Position numbers and translations under genes: made by a program. This document shows positions 23,501-33,628 of a DNA stretch of 64,000 nucleotides, piece by piece. Each line of letters begins with the position of its first letter. Within the stretch, counting starts at the first letter, position 1. Source of the stretch: Diospyros lotus (lineage: Eukaryota > Streptophyta > Magnoliopsida > Ericales > Ebenaceae); the NCBI RefSeq assembly GCF_014633365.1, contig NC_068352.1:30599310-30663309 (forward strand). Reading direction: 5' to 3'. The notes beneath the pieces are model-generated. The model had not been told where the DNA came from and did not search any database. It saw nothing but the letters and a program-made list of their open reading frames with translations.

Positions 23501-24283
23501 GAAAATGATGGAAAAATGATCGTCGATATTCCACGTGATGTTTTGGTTGGTGCATCGGATGATACAATTCAGTCTATAGTTGAGAGTACATACCTGTCTT
23601 TTTTAGAAAATGTTTGTGATGTATCCTATATGCAAGGAAAAGCCATTCTAGCACCCACACTCGATGATGTCCAAGCTATAAATGATTTCATGATTTCCAA
23701 AAATCCGTGTGAAGAGAGGATATATCTTAGCTCAGGCATAATGTGCCACATTGAAAGAGTATTTGGACTGTTTGCAAAAATTCATTCAACCTTATTTTTA
23801 AATGGAATAAGATGTTCTGGGGTGCCTAATCATGAATTGAAGCTTAAAGCTGGTGTCCCTATTATGCTTATGAGAAATATTGATCATGCTTCAGAACTTT
23901 GCAATGGTACAAGATTGGTCATCATGAAACTCGGATGTCATGTTTTAGAGGCAAAGATGCTGTCAGGTGGTAATGTAGGCAACAAGGTTTTTATTCCACG
24001 TATGTCATTAACTCCTTCAGATGTGCAGTTATCTTTTAAATTTCAGAGAAGACAGTTTTCACTGATTGTTTCTTACGGCATGACCATAACCAAGAGTCAA
24101 GATCAGTCACTATCACATCTTGGATTGTACTTGAGGAAGCCATAGTTTGCTCACGCTCAACTTTACGTTGCACTTTTTAGAGTTACAAGTCGACAAGAAT
24201 TGAAAATTCTCATATGTGACGGTGAAAAAAAACAAATTGATTCAACAACAAATATCGTGTATAAAAAAGTGTTCCAAAAATTG
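20588..24283 (+). pseudogene. Helitron PIF1-type helicase half, split by a solo LTR
   Basis: A SF1B (PIF1/Pfh1) helicase fused downstream of Rep, as in plant Helitrons. The first part (to 20,924) has LTDEQRYAYDRIM and a Walker A that reads GFGGIEKTF, where GxGGTGKT is expected. The frame is interrupted by the solo LTR 20,925-23,025 and its 5-bp duplication, then resumes at 23,031 with PKGRTAHSRF. Walker B reads LIIWDKAPM, with Lys in place of the catalytic Glu. Motif III is FGGDFHQILPV. A stop follows KDFSD near 23,466. Late motifs are YGMTITKSQDQSLSHLGLYL and, after a stop near 24,143, AHAQLYVALFRVTS (Phe for Ser). DNA unwinding would be abolished several times over. Assignment to the family is secure. 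Confidence 0.9.
20925..23025 (+). mobile_element. Solo LTR (TGTAATACCC family) in the helicase exon
   Basis: It starts TGTAATACCCTAAGAC and ends GGGCTGTTACA, flanked by a perfect TTTGT duplication (20,920-20,924 and 23,026-23,030). Removing the LTR and one duplication brings the helicase codons for Leu-Leu-Leu and Pro-Lys back into one frame, which proves the boundaries. Length is 2,101 bp. A ctataaatagcc promoter-like site is at about 21,369. It shares end sequences and internal blocks (for example the gtagactgca and tgacacctay stretches) with 4131-7073. Confidence 0.92.
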
Positions 24284-24374
24284 TAACAATACTTTATATG
24301 TCAATTTATTCATATTACATTTGAATTAGCTCATATTACTCTTATTATAATTTTTTTCAATTAAAATTTATTTT

Positions 24375-24416
24375 TTCAATATTGCATGGCCGTGCAACGG
24401 ACAGGTGTGAAACTAA
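24375..24416 (+). other. Probable Helitron 3' terminus
   Basis: About 90 bp after the helicase, a degenerate GC-rich hairpin region (ggccgtgcaacggacagg) is followed by gtgaaaCTAA and then T. Plant Helitrons end with a short hairpin and CTRR inserted next to T. The right hairpin arm is decayed, so this is a probable call. Confidence 0.5.
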
Positions 24417-24509
24417 TCATTGTTTAAAAATAGATGATGTTACTGAGTTTAATTGGCTGGACAGGAAAGGGGACTCTAGACACCATTTTAAAATCCAATG
24501 TTGGCTCAT

Positions 24510-24988
24510 AGACACTCCTCGCCTTCTTCGCCGGTCGCTTACAAGGCCACTTACGGCGGGTCCTCCTAGATCACTGGAAGCAGAAGGACCCGGACCTCTT
24601 CGTCGTCGACGATCTTCCGGCCAGCGTTTCCTACGAATCGATGCTCCGGAAGAGATGGTTCTGCCTGTGGCCGAGCGGCTACGAGGTGGCGAGCCCGAGA
24701 GTCGTGGAGGCGATCTACGGCGGCTGCGTGCCGGTGCTGATCTCCGACGGGTATGTGCCGCCGTTCTGCGACGTGCTGAACTGGAAGGCGTTTTCGGTGG
24801 CCGTTCCGGAGAGGGAAATAGCGAACTTGAAGAAGATACTGACGGGGATATCACAGGGACAGTACTTGAGGATGCAGAGGAGAGTTAAGCTGGTGCAGCG
24901 GCATTTTGTGATCAATGGAGCTCCCAAGCGATTCGACGTTTTCCACATGATCATCCACTCCATTTGGCTCCGAAGATTGAACATTTAA
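24510..24988 (+). pseudogene. GT47 exostosin-like C-terminal fragment
   Basis: An uninterrupted frame of about 159 codons covers the last third of a GT47 exostosin-family glycosyltransferase. It runs from TLLAFFAGRLQGHLRRV through WPSGYEVASPRVVEAIYGG and DVFHMIIHSIWLRRLNI to a stop. An in-frame stop at 24,509-24,511 lies just upstream. It aligns residue for residue with codons about 307-465 of the intact gene at 36,986-39,423, but is clearly diverged (for example LTGISQGQYLRMQRRVK against LLGIPADRYRRMQENVK), so it derives from another paralogue. GC content is high against AT-rich flanks. The N-terminal half, membrane anchor and promoter are absent. It lies directly after the Helitron terminus and 3'-to-3' against the next truncated gene. 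Confidence 0.85.
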
Positions 24989-25012
24989 ACCCGTGATTGA
25001 TCCGGATCAAGA

Positions 25013-25808
25013 CACCAAAAGGCTACCCACAATTCCAAGAACTGGCCAAAGCACTAGAGGCATTGGCAGCAGCAACACCTTCAACCCCAATCCAAGCTTT
25101 TTGGTTCTGAACAGAGCTCAGTATCAAAGAAAAAGCACAAACCATCAGAACAGAGGGGTAATAAATAAGAACCCAAATTGATGTTAAATATACAGATTTG
25201 AAAAAAGGGCGACAAAATGGAAGCATTCTTGGCCACACAGTAGCAAGTCCAGATGAAGTGTGCTGGCCAAAGCCCAATCACCACTGCTGAATTTCCTACA
25301 CCGATAATGGCCCCTACGACTGGACTGGTGATCGCCCCTATCCACCAAAACATCATCAAAATCACCAAGTTTTTGGGTTCCTTATGATTTTGGCTTCAAT
25401 ATTGGCAACACATATCGTTCATATACATGAGGATGAAAGTATAAACACAAAGCAATATAATAAGTGGGATAATTGTTTCAATAAAAACCCACAATCACTA
25501 TCCTCTATGTATGCACCCAGTAACTCACTGGCTACACACAGTAACTCACAGGCCATGTGCACAGAGTAAACGTACAAAAATTTGTATAGTAGCTTATAGA
25601 AGCTTGAACCCGATCACAAAAGAGATCACTCTAACCTCTTACATCCTTCTGGGTGGAGCTGGCTTCTTGAAGTACTGAAGAAGTTAGTGTGTGTGTGTAT
25701 TATATACTTACTTTTGAGAAATCCGAGGAGGAGGATGAGGAGGAAGAAGAAGGGGAGAAAGGAGATGACGCTCCAGAGCCTAGCAATGAACCCAACTGGA
25801 ACCTCCAT
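25013..25808 (-). pseudogene. At3g27390-like membrane protein, first three exons only
   Basis: Exon 1 (25,808-25,712) starts MEVPVGFIARLW and runs through a hydrophobic LPFFFLLILLLGFLK, with donor a|gtaagta. Exon 2 (about 25,337-25,229) encodes GAIIGVGNSAVVIGLWPAHF and CYCVAK. Exon 3 (from 25,106) encodes TKKLGLGLKVLLLPMPLVLW and PVLGIVGSLLV, then the match stops at about 25,013. These are the start and first membrane segments of the plant family named after the uncharacterised membrane protein At3g27390. Phases join correctly (1, then 2), but the exon 2 donor reads GAATGC where GT is expected. The remaining exons are missing: the GT47 fragment begins 25 bp further on. A GC-rich leader lies upstream. 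Function of the family is unknown to me; this copy is probably dead. Confidence 0.75.
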
Positions 25809-26349
25809 TTCTGCCTTCTCTGCTTAATTTCTTCTGCTGCTTCTGGGAAAGCACAAATTATCTTCAAGATTGGATTGAGGAGGAGGAGGAGGAGGCAGAG
25901 TGTCCGTGAAGGGCAAGGGTTACGTGGCGCGAGACGGTGGCCCACTGCCACGTGTCAGGCAGCCCAGAAGCCCGGCATCTGGTTCCTCAGACGGTTTTCT
26001 TTTCTCCGTACGTAGAGATGGTGACACCTCACCCCCAACGTTTTGCTGGTAAGGATGGCTGATTACATTTAATATAATAATTCTAAATTACGAAATATTA
26101 TAATAAAAGTAACTGCTATATTGCCGGCAACATAGGAGTGCCCTTACAATAAATTATTTTTTGGGTGCCGATTAATAATTTTAGCTTATTTTTTATTTTT
26201 ATATAAAGTTTTACAATGATAATAAAATTATTTAAAAAATCAACCGCGGTCAAGAAGTTGTGATTTTGAAATCTTGTTAACAGAGTTAATTTTTATTTTT
26301 TAAAATAAAATATATAAAGTTGCCACGTCACAAGTGTACAGTCTCATTT
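25809..26349. other. Upstream region of the truncated membrane-protein gene
   Basis: A GGA-rich leader (about 25,875-25,900) and AT-rich spacer. No TATA box could be chosen with confidence. No other gene seen. Confidence 0.3.
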
Positions 26350-26676
26350 TTTTCCACGTCAGCCCACATCTCTCTCTCTCTCGCTCTCGTCTGAGGCCTT
26401 GCCGAAAGAAAGGGAAATCGCCGGAGAAGCCGCCGGAAAAAAGCTGAGAAATCCGCCGGAGCTTATTGTAACGCAAAACAGGGGAGTATTCCTACGAAGC
26501 TCGATTTCTCCCTCGTCCGACGAGCTTTTGAGCTGCCGTTTGTTGGGTTAGAACCTATAGTACCTATGGAAGACCCTGAACGCGTTGATTTGAGGAAAAC
26601 CAAGCGAGAAAACAGTGTTCTAGCAAGTTTAATTTTCGAACAGTCTTGGCCGAAAACAGGGGCAGTTCGAGTAAGT
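26350..26676 (+). other. GC-richer, exon-like segment, unrecognised
   Basis: A CT-rich leader (ctctctctctctcgctctcg) is followed by an open frame from about 26,464 containing LPFVGLEPIVPMEDPERVDL and SVLASLIFEQSWPKTG, ending at a donor-like cgag|gtaagt-type junction (ttcgagtaagt). It looks like the start of a gene or the leader of a retroelement. It continues after the LTR element as ggtttctttcaaggttttaac at 30,259, an intron-like sequence. I do not recognise the protein. It could be the 5' part of a gene disrupted by later insertions. Confidence 0.3.
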
Positions 26677-26681
26677 GGTTT

Positions 26682-27201
26682 TGATGATGCGTTGCCGATC
26701 ACTTTCTTCTGTCTTGAACCAAGTACCTGCAAAAAGGGTGGGGACTTGCTCCCCGTGATCCCTCCGACGTTCAAGTCAGTTCATAGGGTTTTTGAGGAGT
26801 ATAATAACAGTAATGAAGGATAATCAAAGAGTCCCTTCGGAGTCAGATCCCATACCTGTAGAGCCTGTCCTCTATTTATAGATGTCCCGTGGCCTTTCCC
26901 TTAGGAGATAAGATATATTTCAAAATGAGAGGTTGATCCCCTTTCCATGGGGAGAAAAGATAATCTTCCCTAATAGAGATAATTCTTGGGATATTTAAAG
27001 ATATCATTGGTTGACTTAATCTTCTTCTTTATCTCTTTCCAGTTCAAAATCATGATAAAGATTATAAAGATAAGCGGAGCTCCTAAGTCTTGACACGTGG
27101 CGATCGCATATTGGTCTTTACTGGCACACATGGCCCCGAGTTAATGGTAACCTCCCAGGGGTAGTACAGTAAAATTGCCCCCTGTAAATATTCCCTCATC
27201 A
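26682..27201 (-). repeat. LTR of element copy 1 (downstream LTR)
   Basis: 520 bp. It carries ctataaatag on the minus strand (plus-strand ctatttatag at about 26,873) as the likely promoter TATA box. Confidence 0.92.
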
Positions 27202-27489
27202 CTTGCCCCCCACTCCTTGAGCTGATCGAGTAAGGAGGTTGGGCAGCTGAAGGAGTAGTTGTCACTGTTTTTCTGAGCCTCTGTAAAAAAGTTCTACTAA
27301 AAATTTGGGTTAGCAGTCTCGGATGCTGAATTCGCTTTTTAAGTCTCCCGGTGCCTTTTCACTCTTCCCATGTAGAGGGTGATTAGGTAACTCGAGGTGA
27401 TAGAGACGTTCGGGGATTTTCCTATGGTAGAAAGGGAACAGCTCTTAAATTAGTACATATATATATTTTTATCATTATTTTTGGCCTAG

Positions 27490-28930
27490 GGCCGAGGCTA
27501 TGCTGGTCAAGGCCGCATTCCTCATCTTCGGGGGCCGCTGGCCGAGGTTATGGTGGCCGAGGCCTCATGCCTTATCTTCGGGGGCCGCTGGCGGAGGCCG
27601 CGTGCCTTATCTTCGGGGGCCACTGGCCGAGGTTGTGGTGGCCGAGGCCGCGTGCCTTATCTTCGGGGCCGCTAGCCGAGGCTGCTTCCCTCGTCTTTGT
27701 GGGCCGTTGGGCGAGGCTGCTTGCCTCGTCTTCGGGGCCGCTGGCCAAGGCTGCTTACCTTATCTTCGTGGGCCGCTGGCCGAGGCCGCGTGTCTTATCT
27801 TCGGGGGCCACTGGCCGAGGTTGTGGTGGCCGAGGCCGTGTGCCTTATCTTCGGGGCCGCTAGCCGAGGCTGCTTCCCTCGTCTTCGTTTGGCGAAGGTT
27901 CGTAGCCTCCGAACTGATGCCTTTTGGTCTTCATTTGGCGGAGGTTCATAGCCTCCGAACTGGTGCCTTAATTAGTAGGGGTGGTCCCCTTTGGTCTTCA
28001 TTTGGCGGAGGTTCTTAGCCTCCGAACTGGTGCCTTAATTAGTAGGGGTGGTCCCCTTTGGTCTTCATTTGGCGGAGGTTCGTAGCCCCCGAACTGGTGC
28101 CTTAATTAGTAGGGGTGGTCCCCTTTGGTCTTCATTTGGCAGAGGTTCGTAGCCTCCGAACTGGTACCATAATTAGTAGGGGTGGTCCCCTTTGGTCTTC
28201 ATGTGGCGGAGGTTCGTAGCCTCCGAACTGGTGCCTTAATTAGTAAGGGTGGTCCCCTTTGGTTTTCATTTGGCGGAGGTTCGTAGCCTCCGAACTGATG
28301 CCTTTTGGTCTTCATTTGGCGGAGGTTCGTAGCCTCCGAACTGGTACCTTCATTAGTAGGGGTGGTCCCCTTTGATTTTGAGTTGTCAAGAGTTCGAGGA
28401 TCATAAGTGATCATTTGTTTTTGAGTGTTCGGGGGTTCGGGGCCCCCCGAGGATCATATCTGATCCTTTGTTTTTGAGCGTTCGGGGGTTCGAGGCCCCC
28501 CGAGGATCATATCTGATCCTTTGTTTTTGAGTGTTCGGGGGTTCGAGGCCCCCCAAGAATCATATCTGATCCTTTGTTTTTGCGTTGTCGAGGCATTTCA
28601 GACTCTCGATCTTCATGTGCACATGCTGGCTTGGATTGTAGTTGATGACGGGATTTTAAAGAATATCCATATTTTATTTTCGGCGAAATGCCTACTTCCA
28701 TAATTCGAAATAACATCCATATTTTGTTTTCACGGTTCGGCTTGATGCCTACGTCCGCAATCAGAGATAATGTTCATATTTCACCTTCGCGGTTCGGTCT
28801 TGATGCCTATGTCCATATTCCGAAATAATGCTCGTATTTTGTTTTCGCGGTTCGACGAAATGCCTACGTCCGCAATCCAAAATAATATTCATATTTTATT
28901 TTCGCGGTTCGGCAAAATGCCTACGTCCGC
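27490..28930 (-). repeat. Four minisatellite fields inside element copy 1
   Basis: In plus-strand order there are four fields. First, about 27,490-27,890: GC-rich ggccgctggccgagg units. Second, about 27,885-28,375: a unit of about 68 bp with ggaggttcgtagcctcc and ggggtggtcccc, about seven copies. Third, about 28,390-28,590: units of about 52-57 bp with gatcatatctgatcc and gggggttcgaggcccccc, four copies. Fourth, about 28,640-28,930: units of about 56 bp with gcggttcgg...aaatgcctacgtccgc. Each unit type contains inverted complementarity and could form a hairpin. The open frames here are low-complexity by-products. Confidence 0.85.
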
Positions 28931-29738
28931 GATAGCCATCTCTACCGCCTTGTCATGCAAAGATGCATCCTACTAACCATTGGCCATCTCTTTGAGGGTT
29001 CGGAGCTAGCCCAATTTGGCCCTTGCTGCCGTCATGAAATAAAACCCCCATGGGTAGAAAAAGATGCTATGCTTATTGGAAAAGCCCTTTATTGACGTTG
29101 TAGCCCAAAAGATAGGCCAGAAAAATATAATGTATACAGCATGAACAAAATCAAGCTTCATCATCTTGAGGTTTTTGACCTCAACAAGTGGAATTAATAA
29201 GCAACGATGATAAACAAACAGATAGACTCAATGGATTAGAAAAATTAGCAGTACCTTGCTGCCGTGAAACTTCATCCATTGATTCTGCTTGTCTTTTTTT
29301 TCCTAGCCTCTAAAAGGTTTTATTTTAACATAAAGCCGCATAGGATGGCAAAATCAAGCCTCATAGGATCTATAAAATAAGATGAACATCTTATTTCTCC
29401 TGGATTACCGCTCCCAATTTCTTCTTCCATTTTTTCGGAAGCCGTTAATGAGGTCACATAAGAGCCAAGCTTATGGGAAAACAGCGAAAATTGACACATA
29501 CAAAAATTGATCTTTACACACATAAATTAATAGTTGATACGCATAGTGCCTCCAGCTATTTTTTTTCTTTTTATGTAACAGTGATCGATGTATAAATATT
29601 AAACCAGGGAGCATATCGTTAATGAGGCCACATACGTGAAACCTTTTCTTTCCCACTCAATCTGATTGTGCTTCGAGTGGCTTGAGATTATACTTGGCAG
29701 ACAAAAAGAAAAACGAGGGCCCCACGGTGGGCGCCAAT

Positions 29739-30258
29739 TGATGATGCAGTGCCGATCATCTTCTTCTGTCTTGAACCAAGTACCTGCAAAAAGGGTGGGG
29801 ACTTGCTCCCCGTGATCCCTCCGACGCTCAAGTTAGTTCATAGGGTTTTTGAGGAGTATAATAACAGTAATGAAGGATAATCAAAAAGTCCCTTCGGAGT
29901 CAGATCCCATACCTGTAGAGCCTGTCCTCTATTTATAGATGTCCCGTGGCCTTTCCCTTAGGAGATAAGATATATTTCAAAATGAGAGGTTGATCCCCTT
30001 TCCATGGGGAGAAAAGATAATCTTCCCTAATAGAGATAATTCTTGGGATATTTAAAGATATCATTGGTTGACTTAATCTTCTTCTTTATCTCTTTCCAGT
30101 TCAAAATCATGATAAAGATTATAAAGATAAGCGGAGCTCCTAAGTCTTGACACGTGGCGATCGCATATTGGTCTTTACTGGCACACATGGCCCCGAGTTA
30201 ATGGTAACCTCCCAGGGGTAGTACAGTAAAATTGCCCCCTGTAAATATTCCCTCATCA
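29739..30258 (-). repeat. LTR of element copy 1 (upstream LTR)
   Basis: 520 bp, near-identical to 26,682-27,201. Differences seen include gcgttgccgatcac against gcagtgccgatcat, and gacgttcaag against gacgctcaag. Confidence 0.92.
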
Positions 30259-30263
30259 GGTTT

Positions 30264-30437
30264 CTTTCAAGGTTTTAACTCAATTTTCTTGCGACTTTTG
30301 GGTGAATTCAGATCTATTAAAGGCCCTAGACCTGGATTTGTGCTTGCATATTGGAAATTTGCTAGAAATTTGGGGTTTAATTGAGGTTTAACATTTGGAC
30401 AGAATTGACGCGAAGACGGGGGCAGTTTTCAAGGGGT
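30264..30437 (+). other. Continuation of the segment disrupted at 26,676
   Basis: Intron-like sequence that joins 26,676 once the LTR element is removed. No domain is recognisable. Confidence 0.3.
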
Positions 30438-30440
30438 TTA

Positions 30441-31465
30441 GGCTTAGTTTGGCTAAGTTTTTTTTTAAAAAATATAATTTAAGTTGTGTAATAATATTAA
30501 AGTTAGATAGTGTGTAATAATATTAAGTTGTGTAATATAATTTAAGTTGTGTAATAATAGTATTTAAGTTGTGTAATAATATTAAAGTTAGATAGTGTTT
30601 AACCTGGTAAAGTGTTTGAATAAATGTGCTTTTAAGTTATTAGTATAAAATTATGTGTTTGATTTGTAAAAACTGATAAACTGTTAAAACTTGACAAAAA
30701 GATTAAAATGAACATAACATTGAATAATGTAAATAAAATTCAAAAAATATAATTTTTTTTAAAAAAATTGTAATTGATATCCAATTGCTAAATACTTACA
30801 ATTGCGTGTTAATAAATTATAAAATAATTTTAAAAATATATAATTTTTTTATTTTATGTATAAATTTAAATTTAATTCATAAAAATATTCAATATATATA
30901 TTGAAATATTATAGAAAATTATTTATTTTTTAATTTTATCAATACATAAATGTATTGAAATTGGAATACGACAATTTGGAAGCAGAAGGAGGCAGTAGTA
31001 GATGCGATATAGGAGACCTTGGGCAACGACAATGATGAAAGCGGATCTAGAACTAGGAGGCGGCTTGTAAGAGGCGATGACAGCTTACGACGCTGGAGGC
31101 AATAGCAGCGATGGGCGACGATGGCGACCGTTGTGGGAGGAGATTCGACAATGGAAGAGGCATAGATGTTGTGAGAGTAGAGAGCTTTGTTGAATGAGAA
31201 GAGGAGGGTCGAGGGATAAGAAATGTAAATATTGAAATTGGAAGAGGGCAAAATAATCATTTCTTTGGTCAACTTCAGAAGCTCTCATAAGCTTTTTTGC
31301 AAAAGCTACTGCCCCAAAGCTTTCTCTAAACACTAATACAAAAGCGTTTAAGCTGTGGAGCTTTGAAACTCTTGATAAATCCAAATAGGTAACTAAATAA
31401 GCCTTATAGCTTAAATGTTGTACTAATAGCTTATAAGCGATCAAATCACATTGCCAAACGAAGCC
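30441..31465. mobile_element. Harbinger/PIF-like non-autonomous element, copy 1
   Basis: Imperfect terminal inverted repeats ggcttagtttggc (30,441) and gccaaacgaagcc (to 31,465) are flanked by the 3-bp duplication TTA (30,438-30,440 and 31,466-31,468), as in PIF/Harbinger elements. The left two-thirds is AT-rich. A GC-richer passenger segment (about 30,970-31,200, gatgggcgacgatggcgacc) has no recognisable transposase. A second member is at 50,147-51,190. Confidence 0.75.
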
Positions 31466-31468
31466 TTA

Positions 31469-32025
31469 ATTCATGGCGTTTGCTTGATTTCTTACTATAT
31501 TTTGCTTGAATCAAGTCCTTAGATCAATGATTCAGGTTTGTAGGCTACCAAGTAGGTGGACGTGTTGATGGCGGCGACGACAATGTTGGTGGAAGAGATG
31601 AATAAAAGTGAAGGAAAGAAAGAAGAAAGGGAATATAGGGTAGAAGGGAAAAGAGGAGAGAGATGGGCTGACGTGGAATAAGAAGAATGGCGGTTCACTT
31701 GTTTTGTGACGACGTTCTATTTGTTTCATTTGCTCTCATTGTATGATTAACACGTGAATCACCTCTAATCTTGTAATTAGAATTAATGAAGACTACCTCA
31801 ATACTTAATACCATGTCATCAACTCTGGGGAAACCTTAATAAAAATCTTAAATATAATCATATTGGGAAGAAAATTAAACATCAGTGATTCATCTATAAT
31901 GAATTAAAGATTGTTGACGTTCGGAATTGGTTGACTATGATTCCTTTTGCCTGCATGGAGAAAACAAACACAAAAGAAAGGAAAAGAAAGTACATAAGAT
32001 AGTTTTTACGTGGTTGGGCCAGAAT
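31469..32025. other. Spacer, nothing recognised
   Basis: Low-complexity purine-rich and AT-rich sequence; no convincing coding frame. Confidence 0.3.
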
Positions 32026-32729
32026 TAGAGATGGCAAACGGGCCGGGGCCGGCTCGCCACCAAGTGGCCCACGGGCCAATCGGGCCGGGCCAAATAGGCC
32101 CGCTTAAAAACGGGCCAGCAGATTGCTAGCCCTAGCCCGGCCTTACACAGGCCCGCGGGCCAAGCGGGCCTGCCCAAATTTTTTTTTTTTTGATACCATT
32201 TTTGGCCCAGAGGCAGGCGGCGTGAGCGAGAGAGGGCGAGGGGCGAGATTGAGAGCGAGGGGCGCGAGCGAGGGCAAGACAGAGGGCGAGCGAGGGTGAG
32301 ACAGAGGGCGAGCGAGGGGGGAGGGCGAGGGCGAGGGCGAGACAGAGGGCGAGCGAGGGCGAGAGTGAGGGGCGCGGGCGAGGGCGAGGGCGAGGGGCGG
32401 GGTGAGGGCGAGACAGAGGGTGAGCGAGGGGCCCGGGCGAGGGCGAGAGCGAGGGGCGCGGGCGAGGGCAAGACGAGGGCGAGGACGAGACAAAGGTGAG
32501 GGCGAGGGCGACAGAGGGTGAGGGTGAGGGTGAGGGCGAGGGTGAGTGGCGAGGCTGAGGGGGCCGGGGGGGGTTTGTGGCCGATTAGCGGGCCAAGCGG
32601 GCCAGCTCGGCCAGCCACCATTTGGCCCGCTGGGCCAAGCGGGCTGGGCCAAATCGGCCCGGCCTTAAATGGGCCAGCAAAATGCTGGCCCTAGCCCGGT
32701 CCCGGGCCGGGCCCATTTTGCCATCTCTA
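32026..32729. mobile_element. hAT-like non-autonomous element with GAGGGC array
   Basis: Ends TAGAGATGGCAAAcgggcc and ggcccaTTTTGCCATCTCTA are inverted repeats, flanked by a perfect 8-bp duplication GCCAGAAT (32,018-32,025 and 32,730-32,737), diagnostic of hAT insertion. The subterminal regions are rich in GGGCC motifs in inverted orientation. The centre (about 32,220-32,560) is a GC-rich array of gcgagg/gagggc units. No transposase. Open frames on either strand here are artefacts of the array. Confidence 0.9.
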
Positions 32730-32737
32730 GCCAGAAT

Positions 32738-33618
32738 GATGCCTAGCCCACTACTGTTTTTTGGTTATTCTGGCAGAGTAAGAGTGTATTATTGACTATC
32801 CCGCTTTTACAGTAATGATATTGACCTCTCTTTATAGAGCGAGGTGTTTACAATTTGAATGAATTCTAAATGTAGAAGAATTTTGCTCTTGAATGGCATT
32901 TCCTTATTGTCTTCGAATTATCATCAATGAACGCCATGATTTTAGGGATTTGATTTGCCTAAGATAAGACAAGTGGATATCACTTTTGATTTTTTCGTGG
33001 TATTTTTGTTATGCGAGCTGAATAGTTCGGCCAGCGAGCTGAAAGCATCGCTAAGAGCTTGATTGGTTCCGCGATCTAAGCTTGGATTTCGGCGACGTGC
33101 AACCTTGCTCTGACAACTTTGGCCTTGAGCCCGTTGGGCTTCGAAAAATTGGGCCAACCTACTGGATCAAGTCCACTCTATTCAAAAAGTACCCATAACA
33201 AAGACCAATAACCAAAATCTCACTCCCTTTGCTTCTCTTCTCGTCTATCCTGATAAGTGGATCTTTTAAGCAATGAAATTTCTAAGGGTAACTAGAATTG
33301 TCAATTGATTGAATTTGAAGTAGATTCATAAAATTCATATCTATTAAGATGCTAGCCAAACAAAATATATTTTAATTTACTCTAGATTCGAATCTGTTAC
33401 GTAAATATTTATTATAAAATAAAATTTATATTTTTAAATTCTAATATTAAATTAATATTTTTAAATATTTTATTCTCATTTATTAATAATAAAATAAGTA
33501 TATATGCATGTTTATTTGTTAAAATATTTTATTTATGTGTATACATATATATTTATACGTAAACATGCCTAAATTATATGGATATGAATATGCACATTCA
33601 TAGTTACATATATTAATG
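32738..33618. other. Spacer, nothing recognised
   Basis: No domain-bearing frame and no terminal repeats. AT content rises after 33,300. Confidence 0.3.
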
Positions 33619-33628
33619 TATATATGTG

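Larger units (their letters stand above)
10125..24416 (+). mobile_element. Decayed autonomous-type Helitron
   Basis: The gene order of plant Helitrons is present: an RPA70-like single-strand-binding gene (10.1-12.2 kb) followed by a Rep-helicase gene (13.8-24.3 kb). A degenerate 3' terminus lies at about 24,375-24,416, with a hairpin-like ccgtgcaacgg and a final CTAA followed by T. I could not fix the 5' TC end; the upstream tandem array may belong to the element. Both genes carry stops and frameshifts. Two solo LTRs and two inverted satellite units are nested inside. Confidence 0.8.
26682..30258 (-). mobile_element. Non-autonomous LTR element (LARD-like), copy 1
   Basis: Two 520-bp LTRs (26,682-27,201 and 29,739-30,258) run TGATGAGGG...CATCATCA in the element's own (minus) orientation. 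The target duplication is GGTTT (26,677-26,681 and 30,259-30,263). A primer-binding site lies next to the upstream LTR: the minus strand from 29,738 reads attggcgcccaccgtggggc. A polypurine tract (ggagtggggggcaag) borders the other LTR at about 27,202. The 2.5-kb interior has no gag or pol and is largely four successive minisatellite fields. The LTRs differ at only a few positions by eye, so insertion is relatively recent. The primer-binding site resembles that of Tat/Ogre gypsy elements. Transposition would need proteins from an autonomous partner. Confidence 0.92.

Noticed and set aside
27500..28018. Long low-complexity frame rich in RGPLAEVVVAEA
   Set aside because: By-product of a GC-rich minisatellite inside an LTR element, with alternative frames equally open. 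The same applies to 44,577-45,081.
30919..31444. Minus-strand frames within the Harbinger-like element as a transposase
   Set aside because: No DDE or Myb-like motif can be seen, and the second element copy does not preserve the frame.
32025..32652. Overlapping proline/arginine-rich frames on both strands
   Set aside because: Created by the GAGGGC array of the hAT-like element; no domain and no codon signal.
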